In this document: positions 30,479-40,457 of the stretch, piece by piece
Layout of the letters: the number at the start of each line of letters is the position of its first letter
Numbering within the stretch: the first letter of the stretch is position 1
Assembly: GCA_019279435.1 (NCBI GenBank)
Contig: JAAALK010000289.1
Span: forward strand, 8,314,342 to 8,378,341
DNA: 64,000 bases
Source: Zizania palustris
Lineage: Eukaryota; Streptophyta; Magnoliopsida; Poales; Poaceae
Direction of reading: 5' to 3'
Made by a program: the position numbers and the translations under genes
The notes under the pieces: generated by a model
What the model was told of the DNA's origin: nothing
The model's database searches: none
The model's input: only the letters and a program-made list of their open reading frames with translations

Positions 30479-32639
30479 CTAAGCATAATAACGCTTAAGG
30501 TGCTCCGCATGCCACACATGTTTCAACTCTTCTCCTTCTAAATTAGCTAATTTAAACGATCCGGGGCGTCCTGAGCGTAGGATAATATATGGTCCTTCCC
30601 ATTTATTCCCTAGCTTCCCCGACGCTATTACACTTCGCAAAACTAGATGACCTGGTCTAAGCCCGTTTGGTTTTATCTTCGGGTCATACCATGTTTTTGT
30701 TTGTCCCTAGTACTTCGTCAGGTTGGCAACAGCTCGAAGCCTTGTTTCTTCTGATAAGTCCAACGGAGTGTTTCTGTCATCTTCGCCTCCGGGCTACATC
30801 GCACGAAGGGATCCCCCCTTGAGCTCCGTAGGAGTCATGGCTTCATCTCCGAAGAGTAGTCTGAACGGGGTAAAACCTGTAGATCTGGTTTGAGTGGTTC
30901 GAATGGACCACAAGATCTTGGGGAGCTCTTCGACCCACAGCCCTTTGGCCAGCCCCACAATCCTTCGATTTAAACCAGATAGGATGTTCCCATTGGCTCT
31001 CTTGACAGCTCCGTTTGACTGTGGATGGCGTACTGCGGTGAAGCACAACTTAATGCCCAACTCTTTACAAAATGCTTGGAATGTGTCAGCTTCGAACTGG
31101 GTTCCATTATCCACTCTCAACTCCCTTGGCACTCCGAACCTGCATATAATGTTCTGCCAGAAAAATTTTTGCACGTTCCTCGAGGTGATAGCAGTCAATG
31201 GCTCCGCTTCAACCCACTTCGAAAAATATTCGATTGCTACTACCACAAACTTCAAGCCACCTTTTGCCATTGGAAAAGGGCCTATGAGGTCCATGCCCCA
31301 TCGAGCCATTGGCCATACCGGGGCAATAACTTGAAGTTGAACTGGCGGACGGTGGCTTCGCCTACCCATCCATTTGCAGCCTTGGCATGTTCGAACCAGC
31401 TCCTCTGCATCTCTCACAATTGTTGGCCAGTAAAGCCCCTGCCGAAGTGTCTTGCCAGCTAGAGCTCGAGGTGCCAAATGACTTCCACACAAACCTTCGT
31501 GAATGTCCCGAAGTATATCTTGACCTTCGGGTTGGGAGATGCATCGGAGTAGAGGGGAGCAAACGCTAGCTTTGTACAATACTCCGTTGACAAGCTTAAA
31601 ATTTTGGGCTCTTGCTTGCAACCTCCGGGCATCCAGACCTTCTGAGGGATCTATGCCATCTTGCAATATGCTCATAATCGGAGCCCGCCAATCTGTAGCC
31701 GGAATGCACAGTACTTCTGCAGAGGGTACATGGCTAGCTGCGGGCTGCATTAGTTCTTCGTAGAAAGCACCCTCTGGGAGGTCTACCGCTCCAGCTGCAG
31801 CTTTTGCCAGAATATCTGTGAGCTGATTATCTGTTCGAGGGATACTCCGAACAGTGAATCCTTTGAATGCTGCTTTAGCCTTGCGGATTTCTTCAAGGTA
31901 TTGTGCTAGATGCATGTTCTTTGCTTGAAAACTTTTATCAACATGCCATGCGACGACTTGGGAATCTGTCTTAATCATTATCCTTACAGCTCCGAGTGCT
32001 TTAGCCTTTCGGAGGCCTAGCAGAACCCCTTCGTATTCTGCGATGTTATTGGTGGTTTTAAAATTGAGCCTCGCGGAATACATGGCCTTCTGCCCTGATG
32101 GTGATATGATGACCGCCCCTGCTCCGGCACCAGATGCCTGATAAGCTCCATCAGAAAATATTGTCCATAAACCTTCGGAGGGCTCCTGCGGGGCCCAAAC
32201 GGCAAATGGAGTCCACTCTGCTACAAAGTCAGCTATGATTTGGGACTTGATAGCTGTTCTCGCCGTGAAGGAGATTCCGAAGGGGGCTAGCTCGACGGCC
32301 CACTTTCCAATCCTTCCTGTAGAGTCTTTGCTCCAGAGCATATCCCCCAGAGGATACGAGGTTGGAACGATTAGGTTATGCGCCAAAAAATAATGTCTTA
32401 GCTTTCGCGAGGCCATTACTAGGGCATAAGCAAATTTCTCGAGCTCGGAGTATCTTATCTTAGCTCCGGACAAAGCTTCTGACACAAAATAAACTGGGTT
32501 CTGCACTAGCTTTCCCTTAAGCTCAACTTCCCGGACCAGCACTGCACTTACTGCGGAGCCTGTTGCTGCAAGATAAAGGAGATGTGTTTCTTCTAGAAGG
32601 GGCACAGTAAGTGTTGACAAGCTTCCGAGGTACACTTTT
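30479..32639 (-). pseudogene. pol: Element C RNase H, second RNase H and integrase
   Basis: A single open frame of 613 codons (32635 down to 30794), then continuing through two TAGs to the natural end ...EHLKRYYA. The first RNase H part has LYLAATGSAVSAVLVREVEL and IRYSELEKFAYALVMASRKL. The second has TIFSDGAYQASGAGAGAVII, TTNNIAEYEGVLLGL and IKTDSQVVAWHV. The integrase has the HHCC finger (HEGLCGSHLAPRA ... CQGCKWMG) and core MDLIGPFP and RVDNGTQF. The catalytic Glu is replaced: NGAVKRANG has Lys (codon 31001-31003) where the family has Glu. The tail has KTWYDPKIKPNGLRPGHLVL and the GPY-type module (NKWEGPY). ORFs on the plus strand here are shadows. Confidence 0.88.
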
Positions 32640-33437
32640 ATGTCATCAAAGCTTTTCTGGCATTCCGGTGTCCAACTGAAGCTCTCAGACCCCTTTAGGG
32701 CTTTGAAAATTGGGATGCTTCGCTATGCTGACCTGGCCAGGAATCTGCTAAGGGCTGCGAGCCTTCCTGCTAGCTTCTGGACTTGCTTCAAATTTCCTGG
32801 CGGAGCCATTCTTTGTAGTGCACTTATTTGCATTGGGCTAGCTTTGATTCCTCTGCTCGAAACTAAGTACCCTAGTAGCTTCCCTGCTTGGGCTCTGAAT
32901 ATACATTTTTCTGGCTTGAGGTGTACTCCACAAGCCTACATGGATGATATTGTAATAAAAAGTGCTCGGTCCGGCATTCCAAAGGCCAAAAGGCATTCTT
33001 ACATAGCAAAATACTCCGAAAGGAGTTATGAAGCTTGTCATGGTTTCGTCTTCGCGTTTCAGCCAGACTTGATGATACCCAGAATAAGCGTCGAGGAAGC
33101 TTCGCAATTCAGAGCCTGCCGTGGAATCCACCAGTTGATCTATTCGGGGCATCGGGTAGGGGTCTCGCGGGCATGCTTTATTTAATGAAGTAAAGTCAAT
33201 ACACATGCGCCATTTGTTCGAGTCCTTCTTCCTTACAAAAACAGGGTTAGCCAACCACTCGGTATGGGCTACCTCCCTAATGATGCCAGCCCTTAATAGT
33301 TTCTCTACTTCGGTCTTGGCGAGGCTTGCTCTTTCTGCAGATAGCTTGCGGAGCCCCTGGCGCACTGGCCTGGCCTTCGGGTTGACAAGCAGGCTATGCT
33401 CGATGATGCTTCGATCCACCCCGGTGATTTCTTCGTC
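32640..33437 (-). pseudogene. Element C reverse transcriptase with an inverted catalytic box
   Basis: The minus strand reads GIIREVAHTEWLANPVFVRK, KWRMCIDFTSLNKACPRDPY, LRSFLDAYSGYHQVWLKRED and ITPFGVFCYVRMPFGLWNAG in order, a clear Tat RT. The next expected section with the YxDD box is missing on this strand. About 35 bp (32934-32970) instead read AYMDDIVIKSAR on the plus strand. After it the minus strand resumes in another frame with GVHLKPEKCIFRAQAGKLLG and GNLKQVQKLAGRLAALSRFL. So the catalytic segment is inverted and flanking codons are lost. A stop (33438-33440, at a usual Trp) separates it from the upstream frame. RT activity is excluded. Confidence 0.85.
32934..32970 (+). other. Inverted RT catalytic box in element C
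   Basis: The plus strand reads AYMDDIVIKSAR in the frame of codons 32934-32969 while all other RT motifs on both sides are on the minus strand. Junctions fall after ...FGLWNAG on one side and before GVHLKPEK on the other. Confidence 0.85.
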
Positions 33438-33440
33438 GGT

Positions 33441-34403
33441 CTAGGAAAAGACATCCAGATTTTGCTTGACGACTTCTTCCAATGAGGCGGTTATCTCTGA
33501 GGATAGCCCTTTGCCGAACTGCACTGGATACTCTTTTCCATCTTTTGAAATTATCCTCATCTCAACTTCACCTTCCGGGCTCGGCTTGAGAGAGATTCCT
33601 TTTGAAAGGTTCGAGACCTCCGGTGCTTTTCCAGCGACCTCCGTTACCTCTTCGGCGCCTTCTGCTACGCTGTGCACTTGTCGGGGATCAATCGGTTGCC
33701 CGTGACCATACTCCGTTCTCCGGGCTATAGCTTGGTCTCCTGCAATAGTAAGCACTCCACCTTGCGTGGGCATTTTGAGACAAAGATAATTGTGGTGCGC
33801 TATAGCCCTGAACTGGTTCAACATCCCTCTTCTGAAGATTGCATTGTAAGCATAGGGGGCGTCAACAACATCGAAGATCACCTCTTCTATCCTGGCCAGA
33901 GGCCCCTCTCCGAAGGCAACCTCGAGGCCTATCTGGCTGAGGGCATCGAGAGGCGGTCCTGAGAACCCTTGGAGCGGCTGGGCCACTGGAAGCAGGTGCT
34001 TCCGGGAGATGCACATTTGATCGAAGGCCTGGACGAAAAGTATGTTTGCGGAGCTTCTGCCGTCCACCAGGATCCTTCGGACCTCCACCCCTGCTATGTC
34101 TGTGGAAATGACCAAGGGGTCGGCATGAGGGAACTTTACCCCTGCGACATCACTAGCAGTAAACGAGATGGGAACATGGGACCACTCTAGCATTCCCTCC
34201 GCGGAACTAAAAGTCCCAATGTGCCCAACCTCGCGAACGTACTCACGCCGCTGCCTTTTTGACATGCTTCCGAGTGTCCCCCCTCCGGAGATGGGCAGGA
34301 CCACTCTCTTGCCGCGGTCTTGTGGGTCTTCCTGCTTCGATGGTGGCATAATATTGGCCACTGGAAGTCGCATGGGGGTTTCTGGGACACCAGCTCGGGC
34401 CAC
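33441..34403 (-). pseudogene. Element C protease relic and linker to RT
   Basis: An open frame of 320 codons in the gag frame. The aspartic protease block reads VEVRRILVDGRSSANILFVQ; the usual Asp-Gly-Gly is Asp-Gly-Arg here, so catalytic geometry is doubtful. RREYVREVGHIGTFSSAEG precedes it and LSQIGLEVAFGEGPLARIEEV follows, as in the family. The C-terminal part (TASLEEVVKQNLDVFS) leads into RT. It is preceded by a TAG after the gag end and followed by a TAG at 33438-33440. Confidence 0.82.
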
Positions 34404-34406
34404 GAT

Positions 34407-35735
34407 CTACACAGGCTCCGACCGTGCCGCCTGTGGGGCTCGATCTGAAGTGCCCCTCCCGGTACTTCGTCCTTGGTATTCGCCCCGAAGGGTTAACACC
34501 GACTTGTAGTCCTTCGTGTCAAGGCTTCTGTTGTCGCCATGCACGCAACAGAAAAAACTCTGGCGCCTACCTGGCGCTCTCTCTTGAGGTCTCGGGGCCC
34601 CAGCTTTGAAGTTCTTTACCTGCTGAAAATTGGCAGGTGCCTTCGGGGCGGAGGGCGAAATGTTTAGCACCTCTGAATGGAAATGCTTCTTCCCTCGCCT
34701 GTGCTCATTGAAGCGGTTATCTTGAGGGGGTTGCAGAGGAGCCGAGGCTTCAGGTTCCATCTTGACTTCTCGGAGGGTAGGTGAGGGGGCTCCGGTCCGC
34801 CGGAGACAGCCTTCCTCCGCCTTGGCATACTGTTCGAAGTATGCCATGAGTTGTGCCACAGACGTCACCGGCTTCCGGTGGAGTTTGCTGAGGAGGTCGG
34901 GGTTTAGCACCCCTTCGCGGGCGGTGTCGACTACCGAAGAGGTAGACATGCCCTTAATTTGTGACTTGGTGTGGGCGAAGCGCGTGAAGTATTCTCGGAT
35001 TGTTTCTCCCGCCCGCTTCTTCACTTCGAACAAACTTCCTGTGGACATCGGGGCCACAAAGGTACCCTGGAAGTTGCTCACGAACTTCTTCTTCAGCTGC
35101 TCCCAGGACCTGATCGATCCTGGCTTCAAGGACCAGAACCATCGTAGTGCCACACCCTCGAGAGCGAGGGGGAAACACTTCGCCATCGTGTTGCGCACCC
35201 CTCCGCTTTCTTCTATGGCCAGGGCATATGGGCGAGCGAACTCTCCGGGGTCTGACCCACCGGAGTACTTGTGCAACTTCGAAGCCTTGAACCTGGGATC
35301 AAAGGGGACTCTTTGCAAGTCCGAATGCAGCGGAGACTCATCATTGAAAGATGCGTTTTCGGCCTCCTCCGGGACTTGGATAACATCTGGGGGGTTGTGA
35401 GCACCACCATCTTGAGGCCCTTCGGGGGTCTCGATGGAGGCTTGAGTGCGGAGGCGATCGGCAGCCTCTTGCCTCCACCTAGCTACCTCCTCCTGAAGCC
35501 TGGCTAGTTGAGTAGCCTCGGTTCCAGGAAGGTCTTCGTCTTCATCGGAGGGTAGCTCCGAGTCTTGGGAGCTGACGTAATCAGTCCGAAGCATCGTAGG
35601 AGGAGCTCGAGGACCTCTGGGCACTCGACGCCCAGTGGCATCTTCGGGAATCGCTAGAGCGGTAGAGGGCCCAACTCCTGCAGTCCGAGGGGACCTTCGG
35701 AGGGGACCTGAGGCTTGGCTTCGCTTCGGAGGCAT
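34407..35735 (-). CDS. gag: Element C gag (442 codons)
   Basis: Capsid-type protein, open from ATG (35733-35735) to TAG (34407-34409). The head MPPKRSQASGPLRRSPRTAG is basic and Ser/Pro-rich. A gag capsid domain follows with DPRFKASKLHKYSGGSDPGE-like entry, MAKCFPLALEGVALRWFWSL, SIRSWEQLKKKFVSNFQGTF, KKRAGETIREYFTRF and LNPDLLSKLHRKPVTS. Near the C-terminus FCCVHGDNRSLDTKDYKSV is the position of a Cys-His knuckle, with the last Cys changed to Tyr. The frame runs straight on into protease across the stop, so gag-pol was probably one polyprotein and the stop is a later mutation. Plus-strand ORFs at 34762-35507 are shadows. Confidence 0.85.
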   Translation of the reverse strand: MPPKRSQASGPLRRSPRTAGVGPSTALAIPEDATGRRVPRGPRAPPTMLRTDYVSSQDSELPSDEDEDLPGTEATQLARLQEEVARWRQEAADRLRTQASIETPEGPQDGGAHNPPDVIQVPEEAENASFNDESPLHSDLQRVPFDPRFKASKLHKYSGGSDPGEFARPYALAIEESGGVRNTMAKCFPLALEGVALRWFWSLKPGSIRSWEQLKKKFVSNFQGTFVAPMSTGSLFEVKKRAGETIREYFTRFAHTKSQIKGMSTSSVVDTAREGVLNPDLLSKLHRKPVTSVAQLMAYFEQYAKAEEGCLRRTGAPSPTLREVKMEPEASAPLQPPQDNRFNEHRRGKKHFHSEVLNISPSAPKAPANFQQVKNFKAGAPRPQERAPGRRQSFFCCVHGDNRSLDTKDYKSVLTLRGEYQGRSTGRGTSDRAPQAARSEPV

Positions 35736-35941
35736 AGCTATTTGCGGAGAGGTCCGAAGATCGGGGACTTCGCCTGATCTGGGAAGGCGAGCGGGGGCCT
35801 TCGAACCACACTAAGAAGCCCCTTACCGAAGGGTGCGTGGAATCTTGGGACTCCAAGGCTCCCTCCGTAAGTGCTCTTCGAAGTGTGGTCAGCAGTAGAG
35901 AAGAAGCTTTTAGAACTTGGTTCCCCACGGACAGCGCCAAC
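35736..35941 (-). other. Element C leader and primer binding site
   Basis: In element orientation, GTTGGCGCTGTCCGTGGGGA follows the LTR directly. It matches the form of primer sites of Tat-lineage elements. The tRNA is not assigned. No ORF before gag. Confidence 0.65.
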
Positions 35942-36428
35942 TATTGGTGCAAAAGATTGTGCCAACAGATTCTCTATAATCAAGAACAAACAAATAGTGT
36001 GCTCGTGTTTAAGAACTTACTCGAGCCTCTGTACTGGATAATAACTCAAGTAGTCCGAATCTGTGTATTAAATGGTCGGAGCTCTCTTTTTACAGGGTAG
36101 AGAGGGGGTATTTATAGGCAAAAATGTCTAAGGAAAGTACCTAATTACCCCTAGATTACAACTGACATAGCAGAACTGTTCAGTACACGGAGGAAGGTTA
36201 AATAAGGTAAAACCCCCCAATACGGATGGATAAGCCAAACATCTTATCAATCTTGTCGCCCTGCTTCGGAGCCTCCATATCCTGCGGAGGGTTCCTCAGG
36301 ACTTCATATCGAGGCACCCTTTGGCTCGACGCCTCCACCTTCGAACAAGATCCCACCAGCTCCAAAGCTTAAGGAGTCTTTGAGTTATTGATCTCTAAGT
36401 CTTCCAAGTGAAGCAATTTCCCCCAACA
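35942..36428 (-). repeat. Element C 5' LTR
   Basis: It starts TGTTGGGGGAAATTGC on the minus strand and ends TTTTGCACCAATA before the primer site. TATAAATA is at 36109-36116. Target duplication GTGGC follows at 36429. Confidence 0.9.
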
Positions 36429-37530
36429 GTGGCTATGGGAGAAGTCCATGAAGGACTTTGTGGCACTCATCAGTCGGCCTAGAAAATGAGTTGGATGCTC
36501 AAAAGAGCGGGTCTCTACTGGCCGACTATGACTGAGGATTGTTTTAAGTGTTATAGAGGGTGTGAAGCGTGTCAGAAGGTTTGCAATATTCAGTTAGCTC
36601 CTGCTTTATTACTCAACCCTATTGTCAAGCCATGGCCATTCTGAGATTGGGGTTTAGACTCCATCGGCCAAATTCACCCTCCTTCCTCAAAAGGGCATCA
36701 GTTCGTGTTGATGCAGATGAATTACTACACCAAGTGGACCGAGGCCGTGCCTCTCAAGAACATGAATCACAACGAGGTACTTGACTTTATCTTGAAGCAC
36801 ATCATACATAGATTCGGCATTCCTCAAACTCTCACTACAGATCAATGTAGCTCATTTGTTTCTAAAGAAGTGAGAGACTTCGCCGAATATTATGGTATTA
36901 AGTTGATAAACTCTTCGCCCTACTATGCTCAGGCCAATGGTCAGACCGAGTCTAGTAATAAAACCGTGATTAAGCTCATTAGGAAGAAAATTGAAGAATT
37001 CCCTAAAAGGTGGCATGAAGTGCTCTCTGAGGCGCTATGGGCTTGTAGAATTGCAAAGCACGGTGCTACCAAAGTTAGTCCATACAAGTTGATATATGGA
37101 CAAGAAGGCGTTCTACCTATAGAAGTAGATCTTGTCTCTTTAAGAGTGTTAAAGCAAGATGGCTTATTGGTCGACGAGTATGAAATTGTTTTGAAAGACA
37201 ATCTAGAAGAAGTGACCAATCAAGAGATTGAGGGCTTTAGAAGCCATAGAAATAGATAAGAGGAGAGTAGCAAAAGCCTACAATAAGAAGGTTAAACCAA
37301 AATAGTTTCAAGTAGGTTCCTTGGTTTGGAAGACGATTTTACCCATAGGCACTAAGAGTCCCAAGTTTGGTAAATGGTCACCTGGTTGGGAAGGCCCTTT
37401 CAAAATAGCCGAAATCGCTCCTGGCAATGCATTTGTGTTAGAATCTCTGCAAGGTGAGCGGTTTCGAAGAGCTTTGAATGGCAGATACTTGAAAAGGTAT
37501 TTCCCAAGTGTGTGGCAAACAACTTAAAAG
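36429..37530 (+). pseudogene. Element B integrase, right part
   Basis: It continues the frame interrupted by element C. The zinc finger shows HEGLCGTHQS and CEACQK (HHCC). The core has GLDSIGQIHPPSSKGHQF with the first Asp, TLTTDQCSSFVSKEV with the second, and NGQTESSNK with the Glu, so all three catalytic residues are present. SEALWACRIAKHGATKVSPY and YKLIYGQEGVLPIEVDL follow. After a stop (37257-37259) another frame gives the C-terminal GPF module (GKWSPGWEGPFKIAEI) and NGRYLKRYFPS. Stops TAG near 36480 and TGA near 36645 break the first part. Confidence 0.85.
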
Positions 37531-37597
37531 ATGTCGAAATGTCGGTATGGAAGGTATCATCTTTAGCTCGTTGTGCTTTTAGTTCACTTAGTTCACT

Positions 37598-37614
37598 AAA
37601 AGGCAGGGGGCATG
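37598..37614 (+). other. Element B polypurine tract
   Basis: AAAAGGCAGGGGGCATG lies directly before the right LTR. Confidence 0.75.
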
Positions 37615-38951
37615 TGTTGAAAGCAAAAATGTCATCAATGGTTAAGAATGTCAAAATATCAATTTTGGTAATTTGGGACGAAAATACACATGTCCTGGGT
37701 CAGGCCGAAGCCCTACAAGGCTGAAGGAGCATTGGGCTACGGGCTCCGGAAGCTTCTAGCCAGCCCACAGCGTTCGCCTAGGAGGCCTTCAGAGGCCCAC
37801 ACCGCCGAAACTTCGGCCCGAGGAGCAGACTTCGACGGGTCTGGCCGAAGGCCCACTTCGGGCAGAGATAGAGTTGGACCCAATTCTGGCTAAGTGTTAT
37901 CTTTATCCAGCCGAATTATAGCAGATTAGATTAGAGGTATAGTCCCTATAAATATAGAGGTGAAGCCTGTTCATAAGGACCCCCGACAAAATCAACCACA
38001 AAGCCTAGCTTTGAATCACATTTATTTTATCTTTACTTTTCTATACTCTTCGTGGGTTAGCCTGGAAGCCCTCCGACGGCCACTTCGGAATAGTGGTAAT
38101 CCATGTTACTTCACCTTTGAAGTATCCGTTAATCTACGTAATAGATTGCTATCGCCTTGTTACTTCGCCTGTGAAGTATCCGCTAATCTGCGTAATAGAT
38201 TGCTATCTCCTTGTTACTTCGCCTGTGAAGTATCTGCTAATCTGCATAACAGATTGCTACCTACGCTCCTAGTACAACACTTAGCAGAATTCGGTCCTCG
38301 GGACGAATTGGTACTTCGAATCTACTCTGTTGCAGTTTTCCACGTTCGGAGCTACCTCGTCGGAGGTGTCCGGAGCTGAGAGATCGGTTTCAGAGGTCTC
38401 CAGACCACCCTTTGGTGAGACTGCTGCTTGGACCGCACGCTCCGTCAGCAGACTTCGTCATGACAGGCTTCGCCATGATCGTACTCCGCTCCGGAGGAAG
38501 TCAGATTCGTGTGTTGCGCCTGAGTCATTATTCTGTATTTTACAATATCAGAGACTTCGCACCGAACCCCGCTGTTCCGAGGTGATTGTCGCGTCCAGAT
38601 CCGTTCAGAGTTCATCTTCGGCCAGATCGGTCCGAACGCCGAAGGTACCCTTCGGCGGGACACTTCGCACCAGACGCCGAAGGTACACTTCAGTGACCCC
38701 CTTCACACCATACTTCAAAGTAGACTGGCTCTGACCGGTTTGCTGATTTATTCTGTTTAATATATTTCTTTTGGATAATTGGATTATTTTGTGTGATCTG
38801 ATTGCCTACCAAATCCACCCCCCTTACCATGGCTAAGGTTAGTCGGAACATGATGTCGGTGCTGTGTTACGCTTAGGCTTGTCCCTCAGTATCTGCACAC
38901 TTTTGGATCGTCAAACTGACCTGAGTGCGGGGGCATGTTTTCGTGTCAACA
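37615..38951 (+). repeat. Element B 3' LTR
   Basis: It starts TGTTGAAAGCAAAAATGTC and ends TTTTCGTGTCAACA. TATAAATA is at 37947-37954, with 54-bp repeats at 38101-38262 (units at 38101, 38155 and 38209). It is followed by CTTCG and family-A LTR sequence. Confidence 0.9.
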
Positions 38952-39458
38952 CTTCGTATATTTGCTAAGTCTAAGGCTACATCACTTTGATCTCTTAGAT
39001 TGATATGAACTAGGTGTCGTAGTTTGAGGCTTTATCACTTAGGCCGACATCTCGTTATATTGTACCTGATTCATGATGTATACCATTCATCTAATTAAAG
39101 TATGCCCGATGGGTTGAAGTATTGTTAATTTTTTGTGAATAGCAACTATCTTGGTTAGGTCCGATCTTTCTGTTATGACTATTTGATAATATAGATACAT
39201 TGTCTAGTATGCTAAATTTAGTTTCTATTGGAGTACAAGCCGATTGATTATCTTTAATTCCATATTACATCTTATCTGCTCTAGGAGGTATTCATCAACC
39301 CTTTCATGCAAATACTTTACCTTGTCAGTTGATGGCGTATTCGATCCCAATAGCATTGCCATGGTCAACGGTCTTACAATCGATTGTCGCCTTTACTTGA
39401 GATTGTTTATTTTCCTGCCACGGTCATCAACTCCATAGCCTATCGACTTTGCTACTAA
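38952..39458 (+). repeat. Family A LTR, continuation after element B
   Basis: It continues the LTR broken at 16946 and matches 340-860 (TTTGCTAAGTCTAAGG, TTGGTTAGGTCCGATC, GAGTACAAGCCGAT). It is broken again at 39458, within GCTACTAA, by element F. The ORF at 39244 is not a gene. Confidence 0.75.
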
Positions 39459-40440
39459 TGAGGACATCACAAGCTGAGATATGACCATGCTTATGCTTTA
39501 TAATAAACAACCCAAGGTGCATGCATTCTATATTAGATTTACATTTTATTTATTTGAACAATGTACACTACACCATGAAATGTGTTGCTATTCAATTACA
39601 TAAATACTTACATGGATAAAGCGACATGTTGAGAGGACATCAAGGCAATAGAACATCATGTAAGTAGATTTGGGACCAAGTCAAGGCCATCATAAGATAA
39701 TATACAAGTTTGGGATGTTATTTTTGTGCCAAGAGAAGGTGGAGATAAAGTTTTACACGTCTTGGACTTGGACTCGGACTCGGACTATAGAGACAATAAT
39801 AGATTAAAATGTGCAGAACTTTTACATGGAAGGCCCAATTTGGATGATCTTGGACTTTTTGGAAAGCTTGAGAAGTTTTCTTTCCAATGGATCTAGCTAC
39901 ACCACCAGATTCGATCCGAGCAGATCACAATCAGCAAAACAATGTGTCTTACTTATTAAGTCTTAAGCCCATGGGCTTGTAACCAAGTTGTATTCATATA
40001 GGATTCTATTTGGATGACCCCCACACGAGACTAGCCTCTTAAATACCCCCTATATATATAGAAGTAGCCGGCCCTAGCAAATTTGGCTGTTTATTTTGAA
40101 ATTAGATTGATTCAGATTGAAGTGCTATTCTGCCTTCTACTGTTATCATGAATTCCTATTTGTTTCGATCAGGAATTTTACCTCCACCACTTTGTTTCGA
40201 TCTAGTGTGATTGCTACTGGGAATGTCAAGTGTTATCTGTTGTTCCATTGGGAATTAGGAGATAGCAGCACCGCTTCATGGCCGGCGGCTACGTGCGCAA
40301 GTGTGTGGTGTTGCGAATATCTATAGGGTTGAGATCTGTTGCATTGGCAGCAGGGGAACAACCGGAGAATCGTCAGCGTCTCACTAGTTATCCTCAATCT
40401 ACATCAAGCTTAGCGAGATGATCGGGCCGCCCACGTATCA
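39459..40440 (+). repeat. Element F 5' LTR
   Basis: From TGAGGACATCACAAGC to CCACGTATCA, 982 bp. A TATA box CTATATATATAG lies at 40050-40061. No second copy is available in the window, so ends are inferred from the family-A junction and the primer site. The ORF at 40117 lies downstream of the TATA box and has no coding support. Confidence 0.7.
40050..40061 (+). promoter_or_regulatory. TATA box of element F
   Basis: CTATATATATAG, about 380 bp before the LTR end. Confidence 0.55.
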
Positions 40441-40442
40441 TC

Positions 40443-40457
40443 TCGGTATCAAAGCAC
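40443..40457 (+). other. Element F primer binding site
   Basis: TCGGTATCAAAGCAC follows the LTR end. It differs from TGGTATCAGAGC, the initiator tRNA-Met complement, at two positions. Confidence 0.6.

Larger units (their letters stand above)
24876..36428 (-). mobile_element. Element C: Tat-lineage Ty3/gypsy element with an antisense gene
   Basis: Two LTRs of 485 and 487 bp are flanked by a perfect duplication GTGGC (24871-24875 and 36429-36433). gag, protease, RT, two RNase H domains and integrase run on the minus strand. Between the end of pol and the 3' LTR (left side) a spliced gene runs on the plus strand, toward pol. This layout resembles Grande/Retand-like Tat elements, in which antisense ORFs in this place are known. 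The element is 11,553 bp and sits in the integrase gene of element B. LTRs differ at about a dozen of the first 300 positions by eye. Confidence 0.93.
16947..38951 (+). mobile_element. Element B: Tat-lineage Ty3/gypsy element, split by element C
   Basis: Two LTRs of 1338 and 1337 bp, a primer site, gag, protease, RT, two RNase H domains and integrase in gypsy order, and a polypurine tract before the right LTR. Removing element C leaves about 10.4 kb. Flanks read CTTGG (16942-16946) and CTTCG (38952-38956), a target duplication with one mismatch, and family-A LTR sequence continues across both sides. The second, plant/archaeal-like RNase H after the ordinary one is a known mark of the Tat lineage. 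All genes carry stops or frameshifts. Confidence 0.9.

Noticed and set aside
30894..31569. Plus-strand ORFs across the integrase of C
   Set aside because: Antisense shadows of a long, motif-rich minus-strand frame.
32640..33185. 181-codon plus-strand ORF containing YMDD
   Set aside because: Only the inverted 35-bp segment is RT sequence on this strand; the rest is antisense of RT and RNase H.
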